Assembly: GCA_964653285.1 (NCBI GenBank)
Contig: CAZZEX010000045.1
Coordinates: forward strand, 1 to 35,817
Source: CAZZEX01 sp964653285
GTDB taxonomy: Bacteria; Chloroflexota; Anaerolineae; B4-G1
Direction of reading: 5' to 3'
DNA length: 35,817 nucleotides
The translations under genes were made by a program, and so were the position numbers. Position 1 is the first letter of the stretch; each line of letters opens with the position of its first letter. The notes under the pieces were generated by a model. That model saw only the letters and a program-made list of their open reading frames with translations. It made no database searches and was not told the origin of the DNA. Positions 1-7,683 of the stretch are shown piece by piece.

Positions 1-72
1 GAACAATGAATCAATGAACAATGAATCAATGAACAATGAATCAATGAACAATGAACAATGAATCAATGAACA
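1..72. repeat. Tandem 7/8-bp repeat (GAACAAT / GAATCAAT)
   Basis: Alternating 7-bp GAACAAT and 8-bp GAATCAAT units fill the first 72 bases, up to the ribosome binding site of the first gene. The same AACAATG-type heptamer, on the other strand, recurs at 21550-21626. No gene is seen here. The array continues to the window edge, so its full length is unknown. Confidence 0.9.
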
Positions 73-84
73 AAGGGGGTGTGG

Positions 85-423
85 ATGGAAGCGCAACCTA
101 AGATCGGCAAAATAACCGTTGCACCGGAGGTACTGGAGACCACTGCCCGCCTCACGACTTTGGCTGTGCCAGGCGTGGCCCGCATGACCTCACCACCGGG
201 CATGCGGCGCCTCCTGCGACACGATGGGGTGAAAATTGAAGTCATTGGAAACAGCGTGCGGGTGAAACTGTACGTCGTGACCGAGCCACACGTCAACATG
301 CTCAGCATCGGCCGCCAGATCCAGGCCGAGGTCACCCGCGCGATCCAGGACATGGTCGGCATGGAAGTCCAGTCCGTCGACGTGCACATCGAGGACGTGG
401 CTTACCTTTTTAAGGGAGCGTGA
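85..423 (+). CDS. Asp23/Gls24 family envelope stress protein
   Basis: A 112-residue Asp23/Gls24-like protein. The N-terminal segment GKITVAPEVLETTARLTTL and the later EVTRAIQDMVGMEVQSVDVH segment match the usual alpha/beta pattern of this family (about 110-150 residues). In Firmicutes such proteins sit at the membrane and respond to envelope stress; the role here is inferred. I start at ATG 85 because AAAGGGGG (72-79) is then at normal spacing; a GTG at 79 would overlap that site. The gene overlaps nusB by four bases (GTGA), so the two are probably translationally coupled. Asp23-like genes next to nusB are common in Gram-positive bacteria and their relatives, which supports the call. Confidence 0.85.
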   Translation: MEAQPKIGKITVAPEVLETTARLTTLAVPGVARMTSPPGMRRLLRHDGVKIEVIGNSVRVKLYVVTEPHVNMLSIGRQIQAEVTRAIQDMVGMEVQSVDVHIEDVAYLFKGA

Positions 424-896
424 CCGACCCGCACCGGAGGCATACAGCCGTGAAGGCCCGTCATCAGGCTCGCGTCGTGGCACTACAGGCACTGTACGAG
501 ATTGACTGCGCGCATCACACTCCCGCTGTCGTGCTGGAACAGCGACTGGCGGGAGTCGGGCTGCCGCCAGCCGCCGCGGCCTTCAGCCGCCACCTGGCGA
601 ACGGCGTGCTCAAGCACCAGCCTGTGCTCGACGTCTTCATCCACCGCTATGCGCCCGAATGGCCACTAGAACAGATGGCCTACATTGATCGCAACATCCT
701 GCGCATCGCGATCTTCGAGTTCGCTGTGGACGGCCAGACGCCCATCAAGGTAGCCATCAACGAGGCTGTCGAACTGGCCAAGACTTTCGGTTCCGACAGC
801 GCCTCGCGCTTTGTAAACGGTGTGCTGGGCACATTAGTGGAACACAAAGAGGCCATCGCGCAAGCCGTCAAGAACGCAGAGAGGAAAAAGCGGTGA
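420..896 (+). CDS. nusB: Transcription antitermination factor NusB
   Basis: NusB, 158 residues, an all-helical RNA-binding protein that with NusE (S10) binds boxA RNA and promotes antitermination at rRNA operons. The signature is in the C-terminal half: PIKVAINEAVELAKTFG (about 108-124) followed by SRFVNGVLG (about 129-137). The N-terminal ARHQARVVALQALYEID segment fits helix 1. GTG start at 420 overlaps the preceding stop; the next gene overlaps its own stop in the same way (GTGA at 893). The N-terminus is a little longer than in E. coli NusB (139 aa). It acts in the cytoplasm. Confidence 0.95.
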   Translation: MTDPHRRHTAVKARHQARVVALQALYEIDCAHHTPAVVLEQRLAGVGLPPAAAAFSRHLANGVLKHQPVLDVFIHRYAPEWPLEQMAYIDRNILRIAIFEFAVDGQTPIKVAINEAVELAKTFGSDSASRFVNGVLGTLVEHKEAIAQAVKNAERKKR

Positions 897-1336
897 ATTT
901 CCTGAATGTTGGCCCCTGGGAATTAACGGTCATCCTGGTCATCGCCATTTTGCTGGTCGGTCCCAAGCGCATGGTGGAGATCGCCCGCACGATTGGACGT
1001 ACCACCAGTCAGATGCGCAGGCTTTCAGGTGAGTTTCTCAATACCATACAGGCTGAACTCCAGACCACCGAGCAAGAGGCGCGCCAGACTCTGGAGAATG
1101 TTGCCGGGGGGGAGCAGGAACCTGTCGCCAGCATTTCGGACGAGATTCGGGCTACCGAGCAGGAGACACGCCAGGTTCTGGAGAGCATTGACGAGAACAA
1201 GCGAGAGGCTACCACCAGCATCCAGGCTGAACTTCAGAACGTCGAGCGCGAGACACGCCAGGTTATGCGGGAGATTGTTGGGAATGTCAAGGACATTGTC
1301 AAGGGCGAGCAAGGGGCAAAGGAAGAACAGGATTGA
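893..1336 (+). CDS. TatA/TatB-like twin-arginine translocase subunit with repeated tail
   Basis: A 147-residue Sec-independent translocase subunit of the TatA/TatB type. Residues about 9-24 form the single membrane helix, followed by the hinge GPKRM and an amphipathic helix (VEIARTIGRTTSQMRRL), the usual TatA/B plan. The C-terminal two thirds is a charged, probably coiled-coil tail with three copies of an 18-residue motif at 52-69, 81-98 and 110-127, spaced exactly 29 residues apart, each with an E-x-x-x-R-Q core. GTG start overlaps the nusB stop and its own stop overlaps the tatC TTG start. TatA versus TatB cannot be decided; the long tail favours TatB. It works at the cytoplasmic membrane with the adjacent TatC. 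Confidence 0.88.
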   Translation: MNFLNVGPWELTVILVIAILLVGPKRMVEIARTIGRTTSQMRRLSGEFLNTIQAELQTTEQEARQTLENVAGGEQEPVASISDEIRATEQETRQVLESIDENKREATTSIQAELQNVERETRQVMREIVGNVKDIVKGEQGAKEEQD

Positions 1337-2046
1337 AGAAGCGAACAGAGAGCAACCAGGTTGAGATGACACTTCTCGAACACCTGGATGAACTGCGCCA
1401 GCGTCTCATCAAAGTAATCATCGCGCTGCTTATAGGGGTGGTCGTGGGCACATTCGTCACCCCTCCTGTCCTCAAAATGCTGGTTGCTCCGCTCGGCGAA
1501 CAGGTGCCTCTGGCCATCTCGCCTACCGAAGCCCCGGCCGTCTTCTTCAAGGTCGCCATCGTGATCGGCATCGTAATCGCTATGCCAGTCATCATGTATC
1601 AAATGTTCCAGTTCGTGCGGCCCGGCCTGGAGCCCCTCGAACGGCGCTACGTCCTCATCGGCGCACCGGTTGCCTCGCTGAGTTTCACCATCGGAGTGAT
1701 CTTCGCGGCCGAGGTGCTGCTCCCCGCCGCGCTGCCTTTCCTCCAGGGGTTCCTGTTCGGAATCGTCGAACAGCGCTACTCTATTGACCGTTATATCTCT
1801 TTCGTCAGCAACATAATGCTCTGGGCGGGCCTCATCTTCGAGACACCGCTGGTGATGTACTTCCTGGCCAAGTTGGGCGTCGTCACCCCCCAGGGATTCG
1901 CCAAAGCGCGGCGCGTCGTCATCATCGGTGCGGCCGCCGGGGCGGCGATCATCACACCCACCACCGACCCGGTCAATATGTTGCTGGTCATGGTGCCCTT
2001 CATGCTGCTCTACGAGTTGGGCATCCTGTTGGCCCGATTGGCGTGA
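1333..2046 (+). CDS. tatC: Twin-arginine translocase subunit TatC
   Basis: TatC, 237 residues, the six-helix membrane subunit that recognises twin-arginine signal peptides of folded exported proteins. The N-terminal motif LLEHLDELRQRL is diagnostic, and the hydrophobic segments follow the family order, ending in a Pro/Thr-containing region (ITPTTDPVNMLLVMVPFMLLYE). The most upstream start is TTG at 1333, overlapping the tatA/B stop, with GGAAG upstream; an internal ATG at 1366 would shorten it by 11 residues. Slightly short against E. coli TatC (258 aa). The Asp23-nusB-tatA/B-tatC genes are one coupled operon with overlapping ends. Confidence 0.93.
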   Translation: MKKRTESNQVEMTLLEHLDELRQRLIKVIIALLIGVVVGTFVTPPVLKMLVAPLGEQVPLAISPTEAPAVFFKVAIVIGIVIAMPVIMYQMFQFVRPGLEPLERRYVLIGAPVASLSFTIGVIFAAEVLLPAALPFLQGFLFGIVEQRYSIDRYISFVSNIMLWAGLIFETPLVMYFLAKLGVVTPQGFAKARRVVIIGAAAGAAIITPTTDPVNMLLVMVPFMLLYELGILLARLA

Positions 2047-2090
2047 TCACAATACCGCCTGCCGTTATATCCCAATAAGGAGAGAATCAG

Positions 2091-2387
2091 ATGTCAAAAC
2101 AAACAGGTACGATTATCACCATTGTAGTGGGCGTCTTGACGCTCCTATGCTGCACAATCCCACTGTGCATCGGGGGCATCATGATCTTCACCGGACTGGG
2201 GGAGTGGAGCACTGAGTTCGGCCCAAGCACTCAGACCGGCGCCATGCCACCCGCCTACGGCATCGCACCGTGCTGCCTGAGCATCCTGGTACTGGTTGTG
2301 CCCCTGCTGCTGTGGCTCTTCCTGGTGCGAGGCAAGGAGGACGCTACCGAGGAAAACATCTGGGAGGAAGAAAATACAGCAATATGA
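2091..2387 (+). CDS. Small two-helix membrane protein, unknown
   Basis: A 98-residue protein of no family I recognise. Two strongly hydrophobic stretches (residues about 8-35 and 57-80) should cross the membrane; the first carries a CC pair (VLTLLCCTIPLC), the second opens with another (APCCLSILVLVVP). The tail is short and acidic (about 83-98). AAGGAGAG precedes the ATG at good spacing. Its stop overlaps the ATG of the P-loop gene by four bases (ATGA), so the two are co-translated. Function unknown; a role linked to the P-loop protein is only suggested by coupling. Confidence 0.7.
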   Translation: MSKQTGTIITIVVGVLTLLCCTIPLCIGGIMIFTGLGEWSTEFGPSTQTGAMPPAYGIAPCCLSILVLVVPLLLWLFLVRGKEDATEENIWEEENTAI

Positions 2388-3706
2388 GCCGAAAGCGCAT
2401 CATCACCATCATCATGGGCGCCGCCGGACGCGACTTTCACAACTTCAACGTCTACTTCCGCGACAACCCGGCCTACCAGGTCGTCGCCTTTACCGCTACC
2501 CAGATTCCCAACATTGAGGAGCGCCGGTACCCGCCGGAACTGACCGGGAGCCTATACCCCGAGGGCATCCCCATCTACCCGGAGACGGAACTGAGCGACC
2601 TGATCCACCGCCTCCAGGTGGATCAGGTAGTCTTCGCCTATTCCGACGTCTCCCACGAGTACGTGATGCACAAAGCCTCCCAGGTGCTGGTTGCAGGAGC
2701 CGACTTCCGGCTGATGGGGGTAGGCTCGACGATGCTGGAGAGCCACAAGCCGGTGGTGGCGATCTGTGCCGTGCGCACTGGCTCCGGCAAGAGCCAGACT
2801 ACTCGCCACGTCTGCGACGTGCTCCAGCGGCTGGGCAAGAAAGTGGTAGTAGTCCGCCACCCGATGCCCTACGGCGACCTGGTCGCTCAGGCGGTGCAGC
2901 GGTTCGCCGCTTACGAGGATCTGGACCGCTACAAGTGCACCATTGAGGAGCGGGAGGAATACGAGCCGCACCTCGACCGGGGCGTGGTGGTCTACGCCGG
3001 GGTGGACTACGAGCCCATCCTGCGCCAGGCGGAGGAGGAGACGGACGTCGTGGTGTGGGACGGGGGGAACAATGACCTGCCCTTCTACCGGCCCGATTTA
3101 CACATCGTCGTGGCGGACCCTCACCGGCCCGGCCACGAACTCCGCTACCACCCCGGGGAGGCCAACCTGCGGGCAGCGGACGTGGTGGTCATCAACAAGG
3201 TGGACACAGCCAGCCCCGAGGGGGTGGCTCAGGTGCGGGAGGACATCTACGCTGCCAACCCGCAGGCCACCGTGGTGGAGGCCGCCTCCCCCATCTTCGT
3301 CGAGGAACCGGAGGCCATCCGGGGTAAGCGGGTGCTGGTAATCGAGGACGGCCCGACGCTGACTCACGGGGGGATGACCTACGGAGCCGGGGTAGTGGCG
3401 GCGCAGCGGTTCGGCGCGGCGGAGTTGGTGAACCCCCGCCCCTACGCGGTGCGCTCTATCGCCGCCACGTTTGAGAAGTACCCCCACACCGGCCCGCTCC
3501 TGCCAGCGATGGGGTACGACGATGACCAGATACAGGATCTGGAGGAGACCATCAACAGGGCCGAGTGTGACCTGGTTCTGGTGGCCACGCCCATTGACCT
3601 GCGGCGGCTGATCAACGTCCGCCACCCGGTGGATCGAGTGCGATACGAACTCCAGGTCATCGGCCAGCCGACGCTGGAGGAGATTCTGGCCGGGCGGTTT
3701 GGATGA
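2384..3706 (+). CDS. COG2403-type P-loop NTPase (cyclic 2,3-diphosphoglycerate synthetase-like)
   Basis: A 440-residue protein resembling COG2403, annotated as predicted GTPase or cyclic 2,3-diphosphoglycerate synthetase-like. Residues 1-120 look like a nucleotide-binding Rossmann-type domain (KRIITIIMGAAGRDFHNFN); a P-loop follows (RTGSGKSQTTR, about 131-141), then a GTPase-like NKVD motif in VVVINKVDTA. I start at ATG 2384 with GGGAGGAAG at 2362-2370; the frame is open further upstream, but that part overlaps the preceding gene. The real substrate is unknown: bacterial members occur where cyclic 2,3-diphosphoglycerate is not known. The DUF2148 gene follows after 29 bases and is probably in the same operon. 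Confidence 0.8.
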   Translation: MSRKRIITIIMGAAGRDFHNFNVYFRDNPAYQVVAFTATQIPNIEERRYPPELTGSLYPEGIPIYPETELSDLIHRLQVDQVVFAYSDVSHEYVMHKASQVLVAGADFRLMGVGSTMLESHKPVVAICAVRTGSGKSQTTRHVCDVLQRLGKKVVVVRHPMPYGDLVAQAVQRFAAYEDLDRYKCTIEEREEYEPHLDRGVVVYAGVDYEPILRQAEEETDVVVWDGGNNDLPFYRPDLHIVVADPHRPGHELRYHPGEANLRAADVVVINKVDTASPEGVAQVREDIYAANPQATVVEAASPIFVEEPEAIRGKRVLVIEDGPTLTHGGMTYGAGVVAAQRFGAAELVNPRPYAVRSIAATFEKYPHTGPLLPAMGYDDDQIQDLEETINRAECDLVLVATPIDLRRLINVRHPVDRVRYELQVIGQPTLEEILAGRFG

Positions 3707-3735
3707 ATTGCAATCTGGACAAGGAGAAATGAGCA

Positions 3736-4242
3736 ATGAGTTTGCGTACCGTGGCCGAACTGATGTCCATCTCCGCCCGGACCGCCCCTAAGGCGGCGGG
3801 ACGGGACTTCGTGGTGGTGGAAATCGTCGAGGAAGAGAACCTGCAGCGGCTGGGCGAGGCAATGATCGCCTACGGGGAGCGGACTGGCAAGCCCAACTTC
3901 GACCGGGACGGGAGGAACGTCCTCAACTCAGAGGCGGTGGTGCTCATCGGTCTGAAGGACGCTCAGACGCTGGAGCTGAACTGCGCAGCCTGCGGAAGCC
4001 TGACCTGCATCGAGCCTAACACCGTCGAGGGGGAATTCCGAGGGCCCAACTGCGCCCTGCACCTGCTGGATATGGGCATTGCCATCGGCTCGGCGGTGAA
4101 GATGGCCGGGATGCTGAACGTGGACAATCGCATCATGTACCGGGCGGGCGTCGCAGCGCGGGAACTGGGCTTGATTGACGCCGATTTCGTGATGGGCATT
4201 CCCCTTTCCGCCACCGGCAAGTCCATCTACTTCGACCGCTGA
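3736..4242 (+). CDS. DUF2148 ferredoxin-domain protein
   Basis: A 168-residue protein of the DUF2148 family (COG4739, ferredoxin-containing). The cysteines cluster in the middle (NCAACGSLTC and a later PNCALHLL), as expected for an iron-sulfur or metal site in this family. The N-terminus (SISARTAPKAAGRD) and C-terminus (DFVMGIPLSATGKSIYFDR) match the usual family ends, so the gene looks complete. AAGGAG precedes the ATG. It is known mostly from anaerobes and archaea; its reaction is not known. It lies 29 bases after the COG2403 gene, suggesting joint transcription. Confidence 0.88.
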   Translation: MSLRTVAELMSISARTAPKAAGRDFVVVEIVEEENLQRLGEAMIAYGERTGKPNFDRDGRNVLNSEAVVLIGLKDAQTLELNCAACGSLTCIEPNTVEGEFRGPNCALHLLDMGIAIGSAVKMAGMLNVDNRIMYRAGVAARELGLIDADFVMGIPLSATGKSIYFDR

Positions 4243-4325
4243 TCCTGCTCCCTGCCTCCCGCGGTTTGAAGTCATAAACCTAAGGCGAGGAATGAAGGCC
4301 CATCCAACGAAAGGAGAAGAAAACA

Positions 4326-5801
4326 ATGAATAACAGGCGTATGTGTATCTGGGTATCTGTGGTGGCTGGCCTGGCGCTGGCAGTTTTGCTCCTGCTTATC
4401 GGCAGTGCGGCTGCCAGCCCCTCTGAGCCCGGGCCGGCGCTCCCCGGCCCTGTGACGCCGAATACCGGTGCTTCCCGTATCGCCAAGGCCACCTCTGGAT
4501 GGAGCAGTGGCTGGATCACCATCACGCCCGGAACGGTGGAAACGCTCACCCACAACCTGGGCGGCGACCCGAACGATTACGCCGTCGAGTTGTGGTTCAT
4601 GGACACCGACGCGGAAGGCTATGGCATCAACACCCGAGCCTACGGGGGCCTGGAGACAGGAGGGGACTACTATGGAGCAGCCTGGCAGAACCTGACCAGC
4701 AACACCATTCAAGTCCTCCGCTCCGCCGACGACACGTTTGCTGACCGGGTCCGCGTGCGGGTCTGGGTGGCCGATCCCCTGCCCGAATACTGCAGCGACT
4801 GGACGCCCATCGCCCAGCAGCAAACGCTCGCCTTTACCCATAGTGTGGGCGGGAACGTGGACGACTACGCCGTCGGCCTGGCATTCAGCAGCACCTTGCG
4901 GGGGGTTAATCACTACGCTTACGGGGGACTCGTGCTCCCCAGCGGGGCCCGGCGCGGGGCCTATTGGTCCAGCGTGAATACCTCGACCGTCAGCGTCTTT
5001 CGTTACTTGCACGATGTCACCGCCGGCCAAGTCCGCGTCTGCGTCACCCGCCCCGACCCGCCCGACTACGACAGTGGATGGGTGAGCGCCACCCTGGGTA
5101 CGGTGATGCCCTTCACCCACAACCTGGGCATGGATCCGAACATGTACAGGGTGCGCCTGGGTGCCAGAAGCGATAGCAGCGCCATCGGCATCAACAGCAT
5201 GTGTGCTGGCGGTATGTACGACATGGGCCATCCCAGGGGAGTCAACTGGGAGAACTCGACTGCCAACACCATCAACGTCTTCCGTCGCTCCCAGGACGAG
5301 CACGCTGACCAGGTGCGCATCCGTATCTGGGTGCGAGGGTACAGGGTCTACCTGCCGCTTGTTCTGAACAACTGCTCGGCCTCCAGCGAACTGGCCTACG
5401 ACGATGGCACGATGGACGCCACTGCCTCCTGGGACACAGGCAAGGGCTTTGCCGTCTGCTTCAGCCCGCCAGGTGGCTCGGCGCGGGTGCTGACGGCGCG
5501 CTATTACCTCCAGGATCCCCGCCCCATCGAAGTGCACGTCTGGGACGCGATCACCCACACTGACCTGCTTACCCCCTTCCAGGCAACCCCAGCCCAGGAT
5601 GGTTGGAACGATGTGGACCTATCGGGGTACGACCTGACAGTGACCGCCGATTTCTGCGTGGGCTTTCTGCACGTAGAAGACTATCGGCCCACGCTAGGGG
5701 TGGATGCCAGCAGCAGTGGCCATAGTTACGAGGTGGACGGCGCTTACTGGGAGCCCCAGGGCAGCGACTACATGATCCGCGCCGTGGCCGTCTTGCAATA
5801 G
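4326..5801 (+). CDS. Secreted protein with three beta-type repeats and internal YLPLV motif
   Basis: A 491-residue exported protein. Residues about 9-31 form a signal peptide ending near SAAAS. Three repeats of about 90 residues follow, each with an S-G-W or S-D-W start, a T-H-N/S-L/V-G-G turn, a Y-G-G or A-G-G core and an ending like DRVRVRVWV. After repeat three comes RVYLPLVLNN, the short motif often found at the end of Chloroflexota secreted proteins, but here a further domain of about 145 residues follows (starting SSELAYDDGTMDATASWD), probably a beta-sandwich. A good ribosome binding site (AAAGGAGAAG) precedes the ATG. No catalytic motif is seen; binding or surface display is a guess. 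Confidence 0.75.
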   Translation: MNNRRMCIWVSVVAGLALAVLLLLIGSAAASPSEPGPALPGPVTPNTGASRIAKATSGWSSGWITITPGTVETLTHNLGGDPNDYAVELWFMDTDAEGYGINTRAYGGLETGGDYYGAAWQNLTSNTIQVLRSADDTFADRVRVRVWVADPLPEYCSDWTPIAQQQTLAFTHSVGGNVDDYAVGLAFSSTLRGVNHYAYGGLVLPSGARRGAYWSSVNTSTVSVFRYLHDVTAGQVRVCVTRPDPPDYDSGWVSATLGTVMPFTHNLGMDPNMYRVRLGARSDSSAIGINSMCAGGMYDMGHPRGVNWENSTANTINVFRRSQDEHADQVRIRIWVRGYRVYLPLVLNNCSASSELAYDDGTMDATASWDTGKGFAVCFSPPGGSARVLTARYYLQDPRPIEVHVWDAITHTDLLTPFQATPAQDGWNDVDLSGYDLTVTADFCVGFLHVEDYRPTLGVDASSSGHSYEVDGAYWEPQGSDYMIRAVAVLQ

Positions 5802-5860
5802 CACGCGCAGCCACAGGCACCGCCACGACGGCTACGGCCTGTTGATGACCGAACTGCGCT

Positions 5861-6012
5861 GGCCACGCCCGGGGTGAGGCCGACGCCCGCTCCGATGTGG
5901 ACATCGCCCTGCTGCTCCGCTCCGGCCTGTCCGACGCGGCGCACCTGGAGTTACGGCTCGACACCGAAATCTGTAACGTCCTGGACAGCGATGAGGTGGA
6001 CGTGCTATTTCT
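5861..6012 (+). pseudogene. Remnant of an MNT-type nucleotidyltransferase
   Basis: One frame reads GHARGEADARSDVDIALLL and continues to DEVDVLFL, the core of minimal nucleotidyltransferases (G-S-x-x-x-G ... S-D-x-D). The N-terminal helix and start codon are absent, and the frame runs directly into a piece of an unrelated gene at about 6010. The catalytic Asp pair survives, but the protein cannot be complete. The upstream part, 5802-5860, is open in the same frame without recognisable homology. Confidence 0.65.
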
Positions 6013-6243
6013 CAAGTTGCCAACACGTTCTATCGGGACGTGCCAGGCGAATTTCTGCTGCTCGCGATAGACGAAAGCCAGGTCTCGGCAGAAATCAAAT
6101 ACGAAAATGGCTTCCCCCACATCTACGGTTCGCTGAACCGGGATGCGATTGTCGCGGTACATTCAATGCCCCGTCACGCCGATGGGCACTTCGCACTGCC
6201 AACCCACCTGGGGATCACGAAGGAGGTGATTCAAGAAAAGTGA
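6010..6243 (+). pseudogene. C-terminal half of a DUF952-family protein
   Basis: From about 6010 the frame reads SQVANTFYRDVPGEFLLLAI and later GFPHIYGSLNRDAIVAV, ending DGHFALP-x-x-L. This matches the second half of DUF952 proteins (about 110 aa), whose first half is missing. It is fused at 6010 to the nucleotidyltransferase remnant in another frame. A GTG at 6040 could still start a 67-residue product, but no ribosome binding site is evident. Confidence 0.6.
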
Positions 6244-6313
6244 CAACTGAGAGGTGAACCCTTGTTGTCTCCTCACAACTCACGTATCACGCATCACTTC
6301 AAGGAGGTATTCT

Positions 6314-7672
6314 ATGCGACCCGTATACGCTGTTTCGGGTGGGGTCTCCAAGTTTGCCAAGGCCCGACCCGACAAGACCTTCCCGGCGTTGGTCAAGGAG
6401 GCCTACGACTACGCCATCGCCGACCTGGGAATCGAGCACCCCAGGTTCTGGGAACTGGTGGACGCCACGGTAGGCTCGTACTTCTCCGACCACTTCGCCC
6501 GCCAACTGATGGCCGCCATCATGGCCCAGGACTACATCGGCATGCTTCCCAAGCCCTCTCACCGCGTCGAGGGAGGCGGGGCCACCGGCGGCATCTGCTT
6601 CCAGGAGGGCTGGAAATCCATCGCCTCCGGCTACGCGGACATCGTCCTTTGCTACGGCTTCGAGATGATGTCCCACGTCGAGACCTGGAAGGGGAACGAG
6701 TTCATCGCCCTGGCCTCCGACGTCTCCTTTGACTACCCCGTGGGCGGCTTCTACTCCGGCTACTACGCCATGATGGTCAGCCGCCACATGGCCGAGTTCG
6801 GCACCACCCCCGAGCAACTGGCCCACGTCTCGGTCAAGAATCACTTGAACGCCTACCACAACCCCTACGCCCAGAAGCGGAGGAAACTGACCATCGAAGA
6901 CGTGCGGGCCGCGCCGATGGTCGCCTGGCCGCTGACCCGCCTCGACATCTGCGTCATGTCCGACGGTGCAGCCTGCACCATCCTCTGCTCCGAGGACGGG
7001 CTGACCAAACTGGAAAAGGCTGGCGGCCACCGCATCCCCCGCGTGCGCGTCACCGGCATCGGCCGGGGCACCGACGCCATGCGCCTCTCCGACCGGCCCC
7101 ATCAATCCTACGAGGATTTCTACAAGTACAACGCCCTGCCCAACGAGATGGATGCCGACTCCCGCGCCTACTACAAGGAACTGTGGGATCACGGCTTCCG
7201 CTACCCCGGCGTACACTCCTTCCGCGCTGGCCGTATGGGCAGCAAAGAGGCCTACGAGAATGCTGGCATCACCGACCCGCTGGGCGAGATTGATTTTGTC
7301 GAACTGCACGACGCCTACACCTCGTCGGAGATCCAGACCTACGAGGACATGGGGCTGTGCCGGTACGGGGAGGGCGGCCCCTTCGCCGCCAGCGGCAAGG
7401 CATTTATGCCCGGCATTGACTACGGGCTCGATTTGCCAGATGAACCGGCCTGCCCGGTCAACCCCTCTGGCGGCCTCATCGCCTGCGGTCACCCCGTCGG
7501 CGCGACGGGGCTGATGCAGGCGGTCTTCGCTATCTGGCAATTGCAGCACGCTATCGAGAAGCACTTCGGCGACCCGGCGCTGCAGGTGCCCGACGCCCGC
7601 TGCGGCGCGATCCACTCGCACGCCGGCACCGGCACCTATGTCACGGTCAGCATCCTGGAGCGAGAGGAATAG
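6314..7672 (+). CDS. Thiolase-fold protein lacking the nucleophilic cysteine (possible aldolase-type partner of DUF35)
   Basis: A 452-residue thiolase-superfamily protein of the SCP2/archaeal acetyl-CoA acetyltransferase type. Thiolase landmarks are FVELHDAYTSSEIQTYEDMG and NPSGGLIACGHPVGATG, with the His of GHP retained. The usual nucleophile segment (E-x-x-C-A-S-G-G) reads EGGGATGG at residues 86-93, putting Gly where Cys is expected; Cys95 is six residues away and not equivalent. The C-terminal catalytic Cys region reads SHAGTGT. It is therefore unlikely to be an ordinary thiolase. Thiolase-fold proteins paired with DUF35 partners can act as retro-aldolases (Ltp2/ChsH2 in steroid breakdown), a possible role here. 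AAGGAGGT at 6301-6308 fixes the ATG at 6314. The DUF35 gene follows after 11 bases. Confidence 0.85.
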   Translation: MRPVYAVSGGVSKFAKARPDKTFPALVKEAYDYAIADLGIEHPRFWELVDATVGSYFSDHFARQLMAAIMAQDYIGMLPKPSHRVEGGGATGGICFQEGWKSIASGYADIVLCYGFEMMSHVETWKGNEFIALASDVSFDYPVGGFYSGYYAMMVSRHMAEFGTTPEQLAHVSVKNHLNAYHNPYAQKRRKLTIEDVRAAPMVAWPLTRLDICVMSDGAACTILCSEDGLTKLEKAGGHRIPRVRVTGIGRGTDAMRLSDRPHQSYEDFYKYNALPNEMDADSRAYYKELWDHGFRYPGVHSFRAGRMGSKEAYENAGITDPLGEIDFVELHDAYTSSEIQTYEDMGLCRYGEGGPFAASGKAFMPGIDYGLDLPDEPACPVNPSGGLIACGHPVGATGLMQAVFAIWQLQHAIEKHFGDPALQVPDARCGAIHSHAGTGTYVTVSILEREE

Positions 7673-7683
7673 GAGATAGCACG

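Noticed and set aside
4272..5558. Minus-strand open frame of over 400 codons opposite the secreted protein
   Set aside because: No motif, His/Val/Gly-rich composition, and the plus-strand gene has a signal peptide, repeats and a ribosome binding site.
6299..7621. Minus-strand open frame opposite the thiolase-like gene
   Set aside because: Shadow of a clearly conserved plus-strand gene; no motif and no start signal.
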